Assembly: GCF_018619435.1 (NCBI RefSeq)
Contig: NZ_JAHFZF010000007.1
Coordinates: forward strand, 62,001-126,000
DNA: 64,000 bases
Direction of reading: 5' to 3'
Origin: Rhodoferax sp. U11-2br
Lineage (GTDB): Bacteria; Pseudomonadota; Gammaproteobacteria; Burkholderiales; Burkholderiaceae_C
The notes beneath the pieces are model-generated. The model had not been told where the DNA came from and did not search any database. It was given only the letters and a program-made list of their open reading frames with translations. Below, in pieces: positions 52,991 to 62,089 of the stretch. How positions within the stretch are numbered: position 1 is the first letter of the stretch; each line of letters begins with the position of its first letter. A program made the translations under genes and the position numbers.

Positions 52991-54769
52991 ATGACACTCG
53001 CTGACAAACTCGCTGCTTTCAAAACCTTCACGACCCAAGCCTGGGCACTGACCCGGCCGTACTTTGCCTCCGACCAGAAGTGGAAAGCGCGCGCGCTGCT
53101 GGCGGCCATCGTGCTGCTGAACCTGTCCCTGGTCTACATGGCGGTGTTGTTCAACGACTGGTACAAGGTGTTTTACGACGCCTTGCAAGAGAAAAACGCC
53201 AGCGTGTTCTGGGCGCAGATGACACGTTTTGCCTGGTTGGCCTTTGCCTTCATCGTCCTGGCGGTCTACAAGTTTTACCTGACGCAGTTGCTGGTGCTGC
53301 GCTGGCGCGCCTGGATGACCAACCACTACCTGACACGCTGGTTGTCCAACCAAGCCTTCTACAAAATGGAGCTGCTGCGCTTTGCCGCTGCGCCCAACAC
53401 AACGGGCCACAACCCGGACAACCCGGACCAGCGTATCCAGGACGACATCAACCAGTTCACCAATGACAGCATCGCTCTGAGCATGGGGCTGCTCAACGCG
53501 GTGGTCACCCTGGCTAGTTTTGTGGGCATCTTGTGGGGGCTGTCGGGCAACTTCGCCTTCACCCTGGGTGGCCAGACCTTTGACATCCCCGGTTTCATGG
53601 TCTGGATGGCGCTGCTGTACTGCCTGGTCGGCAGTGTCATCACGCACTACCTGGGCCGCCCGCAGATCCAGCTGAACTTTGAGCAGCAACGCCGCGAGGC
53701 CGACTTCCGCCACCACATGGTGCGGGTGCGTGAGTACAGCGAGGCGATTGCGCTGGACCGTGGCGAAGGGGTGGAACGCAGCCAACTCGAGCGCCGTTTT
53801 GGCCTGGTGCTGGGCAACTACCTGACCCTGATCCGGGCGCAAAAGCGGCTGGTCTGGTTCACCAGCTTTTTTGGCCAGGCGGCGGTGGTGTTTCCGTTTG
53901 TGGTGGCGGCGCCGCGTTTTTTCAGCGGGGCCATCCAATTGGGCGAGCTGGTGCAGATCTCCAGCGCCTTTGGGCAGGTGCAAAACGCGTTGAGCTGGTT
54001 TGTGGACAACTACAGCAGCTTGGCTGCCTGGCGCGCCACCACCAACCGCCTGACCAGCTTTGAAGCCTCTTTTCAGACGCTAGCCCTTTCTAGTAAAGGG
54101 CTGGTAGCTACAGATTCAGAAGTATTGAGCAGCCGCAACCTACATCTGGCACTGCCCAACGGCAGCGTGTTGCTGGACCAGGCCCAGCTGCAGGCGCAGC
54201 CAGGCGACAGCATCCTGCTCAGCGGGCCATCGGGCGCAGGCAAGTCCACACTGTTTCGGGCCTTGGCGGGTATCTGGCCGTTTGCCAGCGGCCACTTGAG
54301 CCGCCCGCCAGACAGCATGTTCCTGCCACAACGGCCTTATTTCCCGAACGGCCCGCTGCGCGAGGCACTGGCCTACCCACAAGAAGCCAGCCGGTTCAGT
54401 GATGACGAGCTGACCAGCGCCTTGCACCGCGCACTGTTGCCTGAACTGAGTACCCGGCTCGACGAGGTCGGCGCCTGGAGCCAAACCCTCTCGGGTGGAG
54501 AACAACAACGCCTGGCCGTGGCGCGGGTGCTGCTCAAAAAACCTCGCTGGCTGTTTGCCGACGAGGCCACCGGCGCACTCGACGAGGCCAGCGAGAGTTT
54601 GATCTACAAAACGCTTCTATCCCAAATACAACAAGGGCAAGGAGCTATTATTTCAATAGCTCACAAACCCACTGTGGGCAGTTTCCATACAAGCCGTTGG
54701 GTACTGGAAGCACTGCCGCCGGGTGATGTGGCCAGCCACCGCCTGCGCGCTGAGGCGGCTCCAGCTTGA
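52991..54769 (+). CDS. ABC transporter, fused permease/ATPase (SbmA/BacA- and YddA-like)
   Basis: A 592-residue protein. The first 340 residues hold about six membrane segments of the SbmA/BacA-like type (RALLAAIVLLNLSLVYMAVL, NDWYKVFYDALQEKN, TRWLSNQAFYKMEL, NPDQRIQDDI, and WFTSFFGQAAVVFPFVVAAP). The C-terminal ATPase has Walker A GPSGAGKST near 412, LSGGEQQRLAVARVLL near 500, and Walker B RWLFADEATGALDE near 520. Related proteins move peptides, vitamin B12-like compounds or long-chain lipids. Two copies of the dispersed repeat are translated within it (see 54078 and 54608). Confidence 0.92.
   Translation: MTLADKLAAFKTFTTQAWALTRPYFASDQKWKARALLAAIVLLNLSLVYMAVLFNDWYKVFYDALQEKNASVFWAQMTRFAWLAFAFIVLAVYKFYLTQLLVLRWRAWMTNHYLTRWLSNQAFYKMELLRFAAAPNTTGHNPDNPDQRIQDDINQFTNDSIALSMGLLNAVVTLASFVGILWGLSGNFAFTLGGQTFDIPGFMVWMALLYCLVGSVITHYLGRPQIQLNFEQQRREADFRHHMVRVREYSEAIALDRGEGVERSQLERRFGLVLGNYLTLIRAQKRLVWFTSFFGQAAVVFPFVVAAPRFFSGAIQLGELVQISSAFGQVQNALSWFVDNYSSLAAWRATTNRLTSFEASFQTLALSSKGLVATDSEVLSSRNLHLALPNGSVLLDQAQLQAQPGDSILLSGPSGAGKSTLFRALAGIWPFASGHLSRPPDSMFLPQRPYFPNGPLREALAYPQEASRFSDDELTSALHRALLPELSTRLDEVGAWSQTLSGGEQQRLAVARVLLKKPRWLFADEATGALDEASESLIYKTLLSQIQQGQGAIISIAHKPTVGSFHTSRWVLEALPPGDVASHRLRAEAAPA
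54078..54122. repeat. Dispersed repeat copy inside the ABC transporter gene
   Basis: CGCTAGCCCTTTCTAGTAAAGGGCTGGTAGCTACAGA: arms AGCCCTTT/AAAGGGCT plus the GTAGCTA tail. It is in frame and encodes the linker LALSSKGLVATDSE between the membrane and ATPase domains. Confidence 0.7.
54608..54665. repeat. Second dispersed repeat copy inside the ABC transporter gene
   Basis: AAACGCTTCTATCCCAAATACAACAAGGGCAAGGAGCTATTATTTCAATAGCTCACAA: weaker central arms, but a clear GAGCTATTATTTCAATAGCTC dyad (AGCTATT/AATAGCT). It encodes QIQQGQGAIISIAHKP, which abuts the conserved His-loop of the ATPase. Confidence 0.6.
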
Positions 54770-54811
54770 CAGCGGCTTGGGGACGGGCCAGTTTGCACCC
54801 GGCCCAATCGC

Positions 54812-55312
54812 TCAGGTCTGGGTTTTGTTGGCCTTGTTGATCTTGGTCGGTGAAAAGCTGTAGACCTCGGTCGAGATCACACCCGGGGCCACGGTGGCAG
54901 CGGCTTTGGCCGGGTCAATCTGGTTCTTGACCTGCTCTTGCACCTGCACCGCGCTGGCGCTGGCCTGCCACAGCGACTTGATCTGGTCCAGCAGCACCTT
55001 GGACAGCGGTTCGGGCGGCGGCTCCTGCGTTTTTTCTGGCGCCGGGCGCTTGATGGTCCAGTCCTTGGGCACCGCGTCATCCAGTTTTTGTCGCGCCGGG
55101 TCGGACACGCTGCTGTAGACGCCCTCGCCCGCATTGGGCTTGTCACCGGTGTTGATTTTGTTGATCACACTGGGCTGCACCTCGGTAGGGGCTTCCACCT
55201 TCTGCGGCGGGTTCACCGGCACCACGGGCACCACCCGCCCGGTTGCCAATGCAGCGGCTTCAGCGGCAACAGGCCGCACGCTCTGGATTCGGTCAATGGA
55301 TGGTTGGCTCAT
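54812..55312 (-). CDS. Hypothetical protein, Pro/Ala-rich
   Basis: A 166-residue protein without signal peptide or membrane segments. It starts SQPSIDRIQSVRPVAAEAA, is rich in Pro, Val and Ala in its first third, has a middle block VYSSVSDPARQKLDDAVPKDWTIKRP, then a probable helix LSKVLLDQIKSLWQASASAV. No family recognised; composition suggests a partly disordered protein. It lies convergent with the ABC transporter gene. Codon use and length support a real gene. The 55313-55526 spacer after its start is AT-rich and likely holds its promoter. Confidence 0.6.
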   Translation of the reverse strand: MSQPSIDRIQSVRPVAAEAAALATGRVVPVVPVNPPQKVEAPTEVQPSVINKINTGDKPNAGEGVYSSVSDPARQKLDDAVPKDWTIKRPAPEKTQEPPPEPLSKVLLDQIKSLWQASASAVQVQEQVKNQIDPAKAAATVAPGVISTEVYSFSPTKINKANKTQT

Positions 55313-55526
55313 GATGTGTCAGCCTGCAAAGGGGTTAGATGAACTCACTCCGCTCGTTGACTTATTAACGGCAGAAATAAGGGGTAATTTAGGTCTATTT
55401 CTCGCGTATTTGAACTTATTCGTGGTTTTTTCGGCCAAAAGCCCGTAAGTCGTGTGGTCTGGCGCACGTGCCTCCGTAGAAACCCAGGGGTAAGATCACC
55501 GCACTTTCACGCTTTGCCCTCTCAAC

Positions 55527-56417
55527 ATGACCCCAAAACTACCCGCAGCCCTGGATGGTGCCGTCCATACGCTACCCCACACCACCAGCAAAGTGGTGCT
55601 GTACACCGCAGGCTCGGGTGCGCCGCTGCTGCTGATCCACAGCATCAACGCGGTGGCCTCGGCTGCCGAGGTGCGGCCCTTGTTTGAGCACTACCGTGGC
55701 AGCCGTAGTGTTTATGCGCTGGATTTGCCGGGTTATGGCTTGTCTGAGCGCAAAGACCAGGCGTACACCGTGCGTGTGATGACCGATGCCATCGTCGCGG
55801 CCGCCCAATGGGTCCAGGCACGCCATGGTGGCGTCGCCCTGGATGCGGTGGCGGTGTCACTCTCCTCCGAATTCCTGGCGCGTGCGGCGGTTGAACACCC
55901 GTCCTTGTTCAGAAGCCTGACCCTCGTAAGCCCGACCGGTTTTCGCGGCGGGGAAGAATTGCGCGAGTCTCCGGGGCAAACCCGTTACAAGCCAGGGCTG
56001 GACAAGTTTCTGCGTGGCCCGGGCTGGGGCGGCTTTTTGTTCAAACAATTGACCCGCCCGGCTGTCATCCGTTATTTCCTGGAGCGCACCTGGGGCGCCA
56101 AGCAGATCGACGAGACACTGTGGGCCTACAACTGCATCAGCGCCCGCCAGCCCAAGGCGGAATGTGCACCGCTGGCTTTTCTGAGTGGCATCCTGTTCAG
56201 CACCGACATCCACAGTGTGTATGGGCAGCTGACATTGCCGGTCCTGGTGGTGCACGGCACACGCGGGGACTTCACCAACTACAAAAACCTCAACATCGTC
56301 AGCAGCCAACCCAACTGGCAGGTGCAGGTGCTGCAAACCGGGGCGATGCCCTATTTTGAGGTGCCGCAGGCCTATGTGGCATTCCAGGATGCGTTCTGGC
56401 AGGCCATTCCTGGCTGA
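55527..56417 (+). CDS. Alpha/beta-hydrolase-fold protein with altered active site
   Basis: A 296-residue alpha/beta-hydrolase. The fold is clear: APLLLIHSINAVASAAEVRP, VYALDLPGYGLSERKDQ, SLTLVSPTGF, LPVLVVHGTRGDFT. The nucleophile elbow is SLSSE (residues 111-115) rather than GxSxG, with Ser113 kept, and the C-terminal segment reads TGAMPYFEVPQAYVAF, where homologues have GHxPxxExP, so the catalytic His seems absent. It may be a non-catalytic or unusual member. It is convergent with the BciB-like gene, with only 15 bases between. Confidence 0.8.
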   Translation: MTPKLPAALDGAVHTLPHTTSKVVLYTAGSGAPLLLIHSINAVASAAEVRPLFEHYRGSRSVYALDLPGYGLSERKDQAYTVRVMTDAIVAAAQWVQARHGGVALDAVAVSLSSEFLARAAVEHPSLFRSLTLVSPTGFRGGEELRESPGQTRYKPGLDKFLRGPGWGGFLFKQLTRPAVIRYFLERTWGAKQIDETLWAYNCISARQPKAECAPLAFLSGILFSTDIHSVYGQLTLPVLVVHGTRGDFTNYKNLNIVSSQPNWQVQVLQTGAMPYFEVPQAYVAFQDAFWQAIPG

Positions 56418-56432
56418 CGGCCTGAGCCGACG

Positions 56433-57710
56433 CTACACGGAGGCGCCGGTCGCGCCTGCGCCCGCGTGGACTTCTTCAGGTGTTGGCGACAAACCATAAG
56501 GTTTGACCAGTGCCCATACATGGGCGGGCACCATCGACTTGAGGCGGCGGGGTTCTTCGCGGCGCAGGTGGATCACTGTCTCGACCGCCTTCATCTCCAG
56601 ACGGGCCCGTGCAAACTCCAAACCGCGTGGGCCCACTTTGGGCATCAACCAGCCCACCACCGGGCGCAGCCACTGCGGCATACGGCGCAGTGGCAAGCCA
56701 CCCGCAGCACGCTCGGTATTGGCCAAAAAGCCTTTGACCGGACCTTCGCGTTTGCCAGCGCTACCTGGCGCAGTCAGCTTGACCTCGTCACCCAGCAACT
56801 TGAGCAGTTCTTCCCCACGCTCGTTGCGCACCAGCAGCCACTGCTGCCCCTCACCCCCCATGTAGCCGACGGTGATGTCAGCCAGTGCGTTGGTGTAGTC
56901 CACGCAGGTGCGGCAGGTCAGCGGGAAGAAGTCGCGCGGCAAATCGGATAGCGGCAGCATCAAAAACGGCACCTTGCGCTGGCGGCCATCGGCAAAACGC
57001 AGCTCCACGTGGTAGTCGGCCAGAAACTCCAGGTAAACGATGTCTTCAGGCTTGTCGTTCGTCTGGGCTGCCACCAGCGCCAGAAACTCATGAAACCGCT
57101 CAGTCGTCGTGTTGTCCGAACACGGGGTGCCAATCACGTACAGGCGCTCCAGCCCGAGCTGCGCCTCCAGCGCGCGCAGGGCGTAGACCTGGCACGGGAT
57201 ACCAATCACCGCCAGGCGTTTGTAGCCCTGTTGCAAAGCAGGCTCCAGCATCGCTAGCAAGGGCGCATACCCCATGCGCATGCCACGGCACTGGGCCAAA
57301 CCTTCGGCCTGAGTCACCAGCACCGGCACCGGGCGCCAGCGGTCATTGGGGTCCGGTGCCATGGTCAAGACCGCGTCCACCGCGCCGGTTTCCAGCAGGC
57401 GTTGCGCCAGTCGCGTGGTGATGCCGGTCCACTGTGCACCAGGGCTTGCTGGCTGCAAAGCGGCGCGCCACATGCGCTGGTGCACCCCAAAAAACATCTC
57501 GTCGCCTTTGTTCGGATCACGCACCCGGCCGTGGACCTTGGCCTCCAGGCGTGGGTAGTCGGGTTGGATGAACTGGCAGGCCTGGCCGCACCGTTTGGGC
57601 TCGCTGGAGCGTGAGATGCCGCAGTCGGTGCACAGATCGCGGTGCGGTGCGGGGCCAAGCACCGGGCGCCAGACGGTTGGGGGCGCTGTGGAAGGGTCAG
57701 GCATCTGCAT
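56433..57710 (-). CDS. bciB: FrhB/BciB-family reductase, probable 3,8-divinyl chlorophyllide 8-vinyl reductase
   Basis: A 425-residue protein of the coenzyme F420 hydrogenase beta-subunit family. N-terminal Cys are C27, C30, C41 and C45 (LCTDCGIS..KRCGQACQF), with further Cys in IGIPCQVYALRALE, VIGTPCSDNTTTERF and PLTCRTCVDYTNALADITVG. EMFFGVHQRMWRAAL and GAQWTGITTRLAQRLLE match BciB of cyanobacteria and green bacteria and the plant HCAR. BciB reduces the 8-vinyl group of chlorophyllide using ferredoxin and Fe-S clusters/FAD. No other bch gene is in view; role in bacteriochlorophyll synthesis is inferred from family only. Confidence 0.8.
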   Translation of the reverse strand: MQMPDPSTAPPTVWRPVLGPAPHRDLCTDCGISRSSEPKRCGQACQFIQPDYPRLEAKVHGRVRDPNKGDEMFFGVHQRMWRAALQPASPGAQWTGITTRLAQRLLETGAVDAVLTMAPDPNDRWRPVPVLVTQAEGLAQCRGMRMGYAPLLAMLEPALQQGYKRLAVIGIPCQVYALRALEAQLGLERLYVIGTPCSDNTTTERFHEFLALVAAQTNDKPEDIVYLEFLADYHVELRFADGRQRKVPFLMLPLSDLPRDFFPLTCRTCVDYTNALADITVGYMGGEGQQWLLVRNERGEELLKLLGDEVKLTAPGSAGKREGPVKGFLANTERAAGGLPLRRMPQWLRPVVGWLMPKVGPRGLEFARARLEMKAVETVIHLRREEPRRLKSMVPAHVWALVKPYGLSPTPEEVHAGAGATGASV

Positions 57711-57776
57711 CAGTGGGTCACTCCAGGTGCATGATGATAGCTGTGGCCCGAGGGTTTTTTGGCTCAAAATGGCCCC

Positions 57777-58637
57777 ATGCAGCACCTCAACATCAGCGCA
57801 GACGACGGCGAAACGCTTCACCTGCACCGCAGTGGTGAAGGGCCACCGGTTTTGTTGCTGCATGGATGGACTTCCAGCCACATGGCCTTTTCGACACTGG
57901 CTGAGCAGCTATCAAAAACATACCAGGTGTTGCGCCCGGATGCGCGCGGCCACGGCGCTCACAAGCTGACGGTCAACCCGGCGCCGGATGTGCAGCGGCT
58001 GGCACGAGACATCATCAACCTGCTGGACCATTTGAAGATCGACCGCGTGGTAGCGGTGGGCCACTCGATGGGGGCGCTAACACTGTGGCAGTGTTTACGC
58101 GACTTTGGCACGACGCGTTTTTCCCACCTGGCCTTCATCGACCAGTCTCCCAAACTGGTGACCGACGCAAGCTGGGACGGTGGCATCTACGGCGACTTTG
58201 ACGCCAACCGGTCGCAGCAGCTCATCAACGACCTGGAACGCGACTTTGTTGAAGCGGTGTTGCGCCTGGTGGCTTTTGGGCTCAATGACAAAGCGCGCGC
58301 CAGCTACTTGCGCAACTCCTCGGGTTGGCGCTTGATGCGTGAGTCCTTGCAAACCATCCACCCGGCCAGCGCCATCGCGATCTGGAAAAGCCTAGTGGCT
58401 GCCGACTACCGCGATGTGTTGCCAACGATCAATGTGCCCACGCTGCTGGCTTATGGCACCTGCAGCAACTTCTACTCGGCGGAAACCGCGCGTTTTGTGG
58501 CCACACAGACACCTCGTGCCCAACTAAGTTTTTACGACGGTGCGGACCACGGCCCGCATCTAGCGCAACCAGAGCGCTTTGTGAGCGAGCTGACCGCGTT
58601 GATCGAATCAGGCCAACCCGGGCCTATTTCTCCATGA
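57777..58637 (+). CDS. Alpha/beta-hydrolase
   Basis: A 286-residue alpha/beta-hydrolase: oxyanion segment PPVLLLHGWTSSHMAF, VLRPDARGHGAHKL, nucleophile elbow VAVGHSMGALTLW near residue 96, and GADHGPHLAQPERF with the catalytic His near the C-terminus. It is divergent from the BciB-like gene across 66 bases, so the two may share control. Substrate unknown; esterase, lactonase or dehalogenase are all possible. The start is uncertain: ATG 57777 has no strong ribosome site, and TTG 57759 is an alternative. Its end overlaps the phaC end by 14 bases. Confidence 0.85.
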   Translation: MQHLNISADDGETLHLHRSGEGPPVLLLHGWTSSHMAFSTLAEQLSKTYQVLRPDARGHGAHKLTVNPAPDVQRLARDIINLLDHLKIDRVVAVGHSMGALTLWQCLRDFGTTRFSHLAFIDQSPKLVTDASWDGGIYGDFDANRSQQLINDLERDFVEAVLRLVAFGLNDKARASYLRNSSGWRLMRESLQTIHPASAIAIWKSLVAADYRDVLPTINVPTLLAYGTCSNFYSAETARFVATQTPRAQLSFYDGADHGPHLAQPERFVSELTALIESGQPGPISP

Positions 58638-60372
58638 CGTAGCTGCCCGGTGCATCGGCCAGCGCTGGGAACTTGCGGCTGGTGGTGGCATACGCTGGTA
58701 CTTTCTCGCCGGTGCGCTGGTTCAGCCAGGTGATCCAGTCCTCCCACCAGCTGCCGGGCCGTTTGTCGGCATGCGCCAGCCAGTGCTCGGCGCTTTCGGT
58801 GTGCTTGGGCTCGGCCACCCAGTAAGCGCGTTTGGGCGGTTGCACCGGCGGGTTGACGATGCCCAGGATGTGACCAGAGGTTGAGCGCACAAACCGCACC
58901 GGTACATCCGGGTGGATCACTTGGCGGACCTGGTAGCAGGAGCTCCAGGGTGCGATATGGTCTTCCTCGGCCGTCACCGCATACAGCGACTGTTGGATGC
59001 GCCCCAGGTTAATGGACTCGCCGCCAATGGTCAGTGCATCAGGCTGAACCAATTTGTTGTGCAGGTACATCTGGCGCAGGTAGTAGGAATGCATGGCCTG
59101 CGGCATGCGCGTGGCGTCCACGTTCCAGAACAACACGTCAAACGGGGGCAGCTTCTCACCCAGCAGGTAACTCTGCACCCAGTAGTTCCAGATCAGGCTG
59201 TTGGAGCGCAACAGTCTGAAGGACGCCGCCATCTCGTTGCCATCCAGGTAGCCCTTTTTGGCCATCAGCTCGTCGAGCCCATCCAGGCAGGCCTCGTCGA
59301 TGAACACACCAATCTCACCGGGCTGTGAAAAGTCTGTCAGGCTGGTGAACAGCGTCCAGTGCGCCACCGGCATCTTGTCCGCACCAAAACGTTTGTTGGC
59401 CCAGGCCATGTAGGTGGCCACCAGCGTGCCACCAATACAGTAGCCCACCAGATGCAGCTGGGGCACTTGGCAGAACTGGGTGGTCACGCGCACCAGCTCA
59501 CTGACGCCGTCTTGCAGATAGTCGTCAAAACGCACATCGTGCATCTCGGGTGTCGGGTTTTTCCAGCTGGAAATGAAGACAGAGAAGCCCTGGTCGGTCA
59601 GGTACTTGACCAAGCTCTTCTTCTCGGTCAAGTCAAGGATGTAGAACTTGTTGATCCACGGTGTGACGATCAGGATGGGCATGCTGCGCACCTGGTCGGT
59701 AGTGGGTGCGTAGTGGATCAGTTCCACCAACCGGTTGCGAAAAATCACCTTGCCGGGGGTGGTGGCCAGATCTTTTCCCACGGCAAACGCATCGGGCTCG
59801 ACCATCTGGATGTTTTTGGCCGCCACATCGCGAGCGAAGTTTTTCAGCCCCTGGCGGACGCTCTCACCGTCCGTTTTGACATATTGCGCCATGGCCTGCG
59901 GGTTCAGCCAGAAGAAGTTGGTAGGCGAGAGCATGTTGAGGGTGTTGCGCTGCCAGAAAGCCGCACGGTGGCGTTCATGCTCGGACAGACCGGGTGCTTC
60001 CAGCGAGAGCTTTTGCATTCGGCTGCTCAGCGTCAGATACCACTCTTTCAGAATGTCCCAGGCGGCAGATTCGGTCCAGATCGGGTCGGCAAAACGGGCG
60101 TCTGCCGGGTTCGGCACATACACCTCATCAGCCGGCAGGCCCAGCGAGCGACGCAGCGTATGCCCGGACAACGCCACCATGTCGGCGGCGAACTCGTCAG
60201 CGGCCCGCCAGCATGCCTGGGGATGCTGCCACCAGGCGATCTGGGCCTGGATCTGGGATGTCCAGATGCTGTAAGGGTCGATTGACTGGCTGAAGGTCTG
60301 GATGGCGGCGTTCAGAGGGGTCAGAGGGCTGGACGTGGGCTCGACATGACCCGGCTTGGTTTGATTGGACAT
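58624..60372 (-). CDS. phaC: Class I poly(3-hydroxyalkanoate) synthase
   Basis: PhaC polymerises hydroxyacyl-CoA into PHA storage granules. The 582-residue protein has the PhaC N-terminal domain (SIDPYSIWTSQIQAQIAWWQ; NPADARFADPIW), the lipase-like box GYCIGGT with catalytic Cys near residue 312, the catalytic Asp in VTAEEDHIAPW and His in STSGHILGIVNPP. Class I length and no adjacent phaE or phaR support this class. ATG 60372 is used; TTG 60381 is three codons upstream. No phaA or phaB neighbours. Confidence 0.94.
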   Translation of the reverse strand: MSNQTKPGHVEPTSSPLTPLNAAIQTFSQSIDPYSIWTSQIQAQIAWWQHPQACWRAADEFAADMVALSGHTLRRSLGLPADEVYVPNPADARFADPIWTESAAWDILKEWYLTLSSRMQKLSLEAPGLSEHERHRAAFWQRNTLNMLSPTNFFWLNPQAMAQYVKTDGESVRQGLKNFARDVAAKNIQMVEPDAFAVGKDLATTPGKVIFRNRLVELIHYAPTTDQVRSMPILIVTPWINKFYILDLTEKKSLVKYLTDQGFSVFISSWKNPTPEMHDVRFDDYLQDGVSELVRVTTQFCQVPQLHLVGYCIGGTLVATYMAWANKRFGADKMPVAHWTLFTSLTDFSQPGEIGVFIDEACLDGLDELMAKKGYLDGNEMAASFRLLRSNSLIWNYWVQSYLLGEKLPPFDVLFWNVDATRMPQAMHSYYLRQMYLHNKLVQPDALTIGGESINLGRIQQSLYAVTAEEDHIAPWSSCYQVRQVIHPDVPVRFVRSTSGHILGIVNPPVQPPKRAYWVAEPKHTESAEHWLAHADKRPGSWWEDWITWLNQRTGEKVPAYATTSRKFPALADAPGSYVMEK

Positions 60373-60531
60373 GGTGCGCAACCTCGCTTCCTTTCACGTT
60401 TTGACAATCCGTGTACTTGAACGATGTGGCAGGCCAGCCAGGACCCGCTGACCAAGAACAGCAATCTACACCTCTTTTTCCAGCTGTCAACGCACCGATA
60501 ATTGACTGTTTTTCACAACTCTGGACGTAAC

Positions 60532-61332
60532 ATGACAAAACGCGTTTGTAGCCTGGTGGCAGGTCTGATGGCAGCGATGGTGATGGTTGGCTGTGGCAAG
60601 AAGGAAGAGCCCGTGGCCGCTGCACCGGCGCCGGTGGTTGCCAAGGCCATCGTGATTGGCCTGGATGACAATTTCCCCCCCATGGGTTTCCGTGATGACC
60701 GCAACGAGCTGGTCGGTTTTGACATCGACCTGGCCAAGGAAGCCGGCAAACGCCTCGGGGTGGAGGTGACGTTCAAACCCATCGACTGGAGCGCCAAGGA
60801 GTCCGAGCTCAATGGCAAGCGCATCGACGTGTTGTGGAACGGTCTGACGATCACCGAAGAACGCAAGGCCAACATCCTCTTCACCAAACCTTATCTGGAA
60901 AACCGCCAGATTGTGGTGGTGGCCGAATCATCCGGCATCACCAGCAAAGCCCAGCTCAAGGGCAAGGTGGTGGGTGTGCAAGACGGCAGCAGCGCAGTGG
61001 ACGCCGTGCAGAAGGACGAGGCCACCGCCAAGTCGCTCAAAGAACTCAAGAAGTTTGGTGACAACGTGACCGCCCTGATGGACCTGTCGGCGGGCCGCCT
61101 GGACGCGCTGGTGGTCGATGAGATTGTGGGCCGTTATTACACCGCCAAGAAACCACGCGACTACCGTGTGCTCGAAGACAACTTTGGCACCGAAGACTAC
61201 GGTGTGGGCACCCGCAAGGACGACACCGAGCTGGCCGCCAAGCTCGACAAGGCCCTGGACGACATGAAGGCTGACGGCACCGCCGCCAAGATCTCGACCC
61301 AGTGGTTCGGCAAGGACATCGTCAAAAAATAA
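60532..61332 (+). CDS. Amino acid ABC transporter substrate-binding lipoprotein
   Basis: A 266-residue family 3 periplasmic binding protein. The signal sequence LVAGLMAAMVMVGCGKKEE contains a lipobox ending at Cys near residue 21, so it is probably a lipoprotein. The domain starts KAIVIGLDDNFPPMGFRDD and continues LVGFDIDLAKEAGKRLGVEV, DVLWNGLTITEERK, KGKVVGVQDGSSAVDAV and DALVVDEIVGRYY. These are typical of polar amino acid or cystine binders. The following permease and ATPase genes complete the importer. Confidence 0.93.
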   Translation: MTKRVCSLVAGLMAAMVMVGCGKKEEPVAAAPAPVVAKAIVIGLDDNFPPMGFRDDRNELVGFDIDLAKEAGKRLGVEVTFKPIDWSAKESELNGKRIDVLWNGLTITEERKANILFTKPYLENRQIVVVAESSGITSKAQLKGKVVGVQDGSSAVDAVQKDEATAKSLKELKKFGDNVTALMDLSAGRLDALVVDEIVGRYYTAKKPRDYRVLEDNFGTEDYGVGTRKDDTELAAKLDKALDDMKADGTAAKISTQWFGKDIVKK

Positions 61333-61435
61333 GTCTACCAAGGCCTGGCCCCGATCCGGCCGCCATGCAGGTGCGCTGCGTTACCAAGCAGCCACTTGCG
61401 CCGACCGGATTTTTTGCGTGCTCTGATACCCATCC

Positions 61436-62089
61436 ATGGACTACATCGCCACCATCTTGCCGCCCCTGTTGCAGGGCAGCGCCGTCACACTCCAGGTGTT
61501 CCTGATCACCCTGGTGCTGGCGGTGCCGCTGGGCCTGGGCCTGGCGCTGCTGCGGATTTCCCGTTTTGGCATCCTCAGTGGCCTGGTCAACGGCTACATC
61601 TGGCTGATGCGCGGCACGCCGCTGATGCTGCAGATGTTGTTCATCTACTTTGCCTTGCCTTTCATCCCGGTGATTGGCATGCGCCTGCCAGACTTTCCGG
61701 CGGCGATCCTGGCCTTTGTGCTGAACTACGCCGCCTACTTTGCCGAGATTTTCCGCGCCGGCATCCAGTCAATCGACCGTGGCCAGTATGAAGGCGCCAA
61801 GGTGCTGGGCATGAGCTACCCGCAGACCATGCGGCGCATTGTGCTGCCGCAGGTGCTCAAACGCATCCTGCCGCCGATGAGCAACGAGACCATCACTCTG
61901 GTCAAAGACACCTCGCTGATTTATGTGCTGGCCATGAACGACCTGTTACGCGCTGCGCGCGGCATCGTGCAGCGCGATTTCACCACCTCGCCGTTTGTGG
62001 TGGCGGCGGCCTTCTACCTGATCATGACCCTGGTGCTGACCTATGGTTTCCAGCGCTTGGAAAAGAAATACGCTGTTTATGATGAATAG
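61436..62089 (+). CDS. Amino acid ABC transporter permease (HisM family)
   Basis: A 217-residue inner-membrane permease of the His/Glu/Gln/Arg/opine type: ILPPLLQGSAVTLQVFLIT, NGYIWLMRGTPLMLQMLFIY, YAAYFAEIFRAGIQSIDRGQ with the EAA loop GAKVLGMSYPQTMRRIVLPQ, and MSNETITLVKDTSLIYVLAM. It starts 103 bases after the binding protein and overlaps the ATPase gene by a few bases, so it is likely the only permease, acting as a homodimer. Confidence 0.94.
   Translation: MDYIATILPPLLQGSAVTLQVFLITLVLAVPLGLGLALLRISRFGILSGLVNGYIWLMRGTPLMLQMLFIYFALPFIPVIGMRLPDFPAAILAFVLNYAAYFAEIFRAGIQSIDRGQYEGAKVLGMSYPQTMRRIVLPQVLKRILPPMSNETITLVKDTSLIYVLAMNDLLRAARGIVQRDFTTSPFVVAAAFYLIMTLVLTYGFQRLEKKYAVYDE

Noticed and set aside
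57902-57930. CAGCTATCAAAAAC in the alpha/beta-hydrolase gene as a repeat copy
   Set aside because: Only the tail of the repeat matches and no dyad accompanies it; likely chance.
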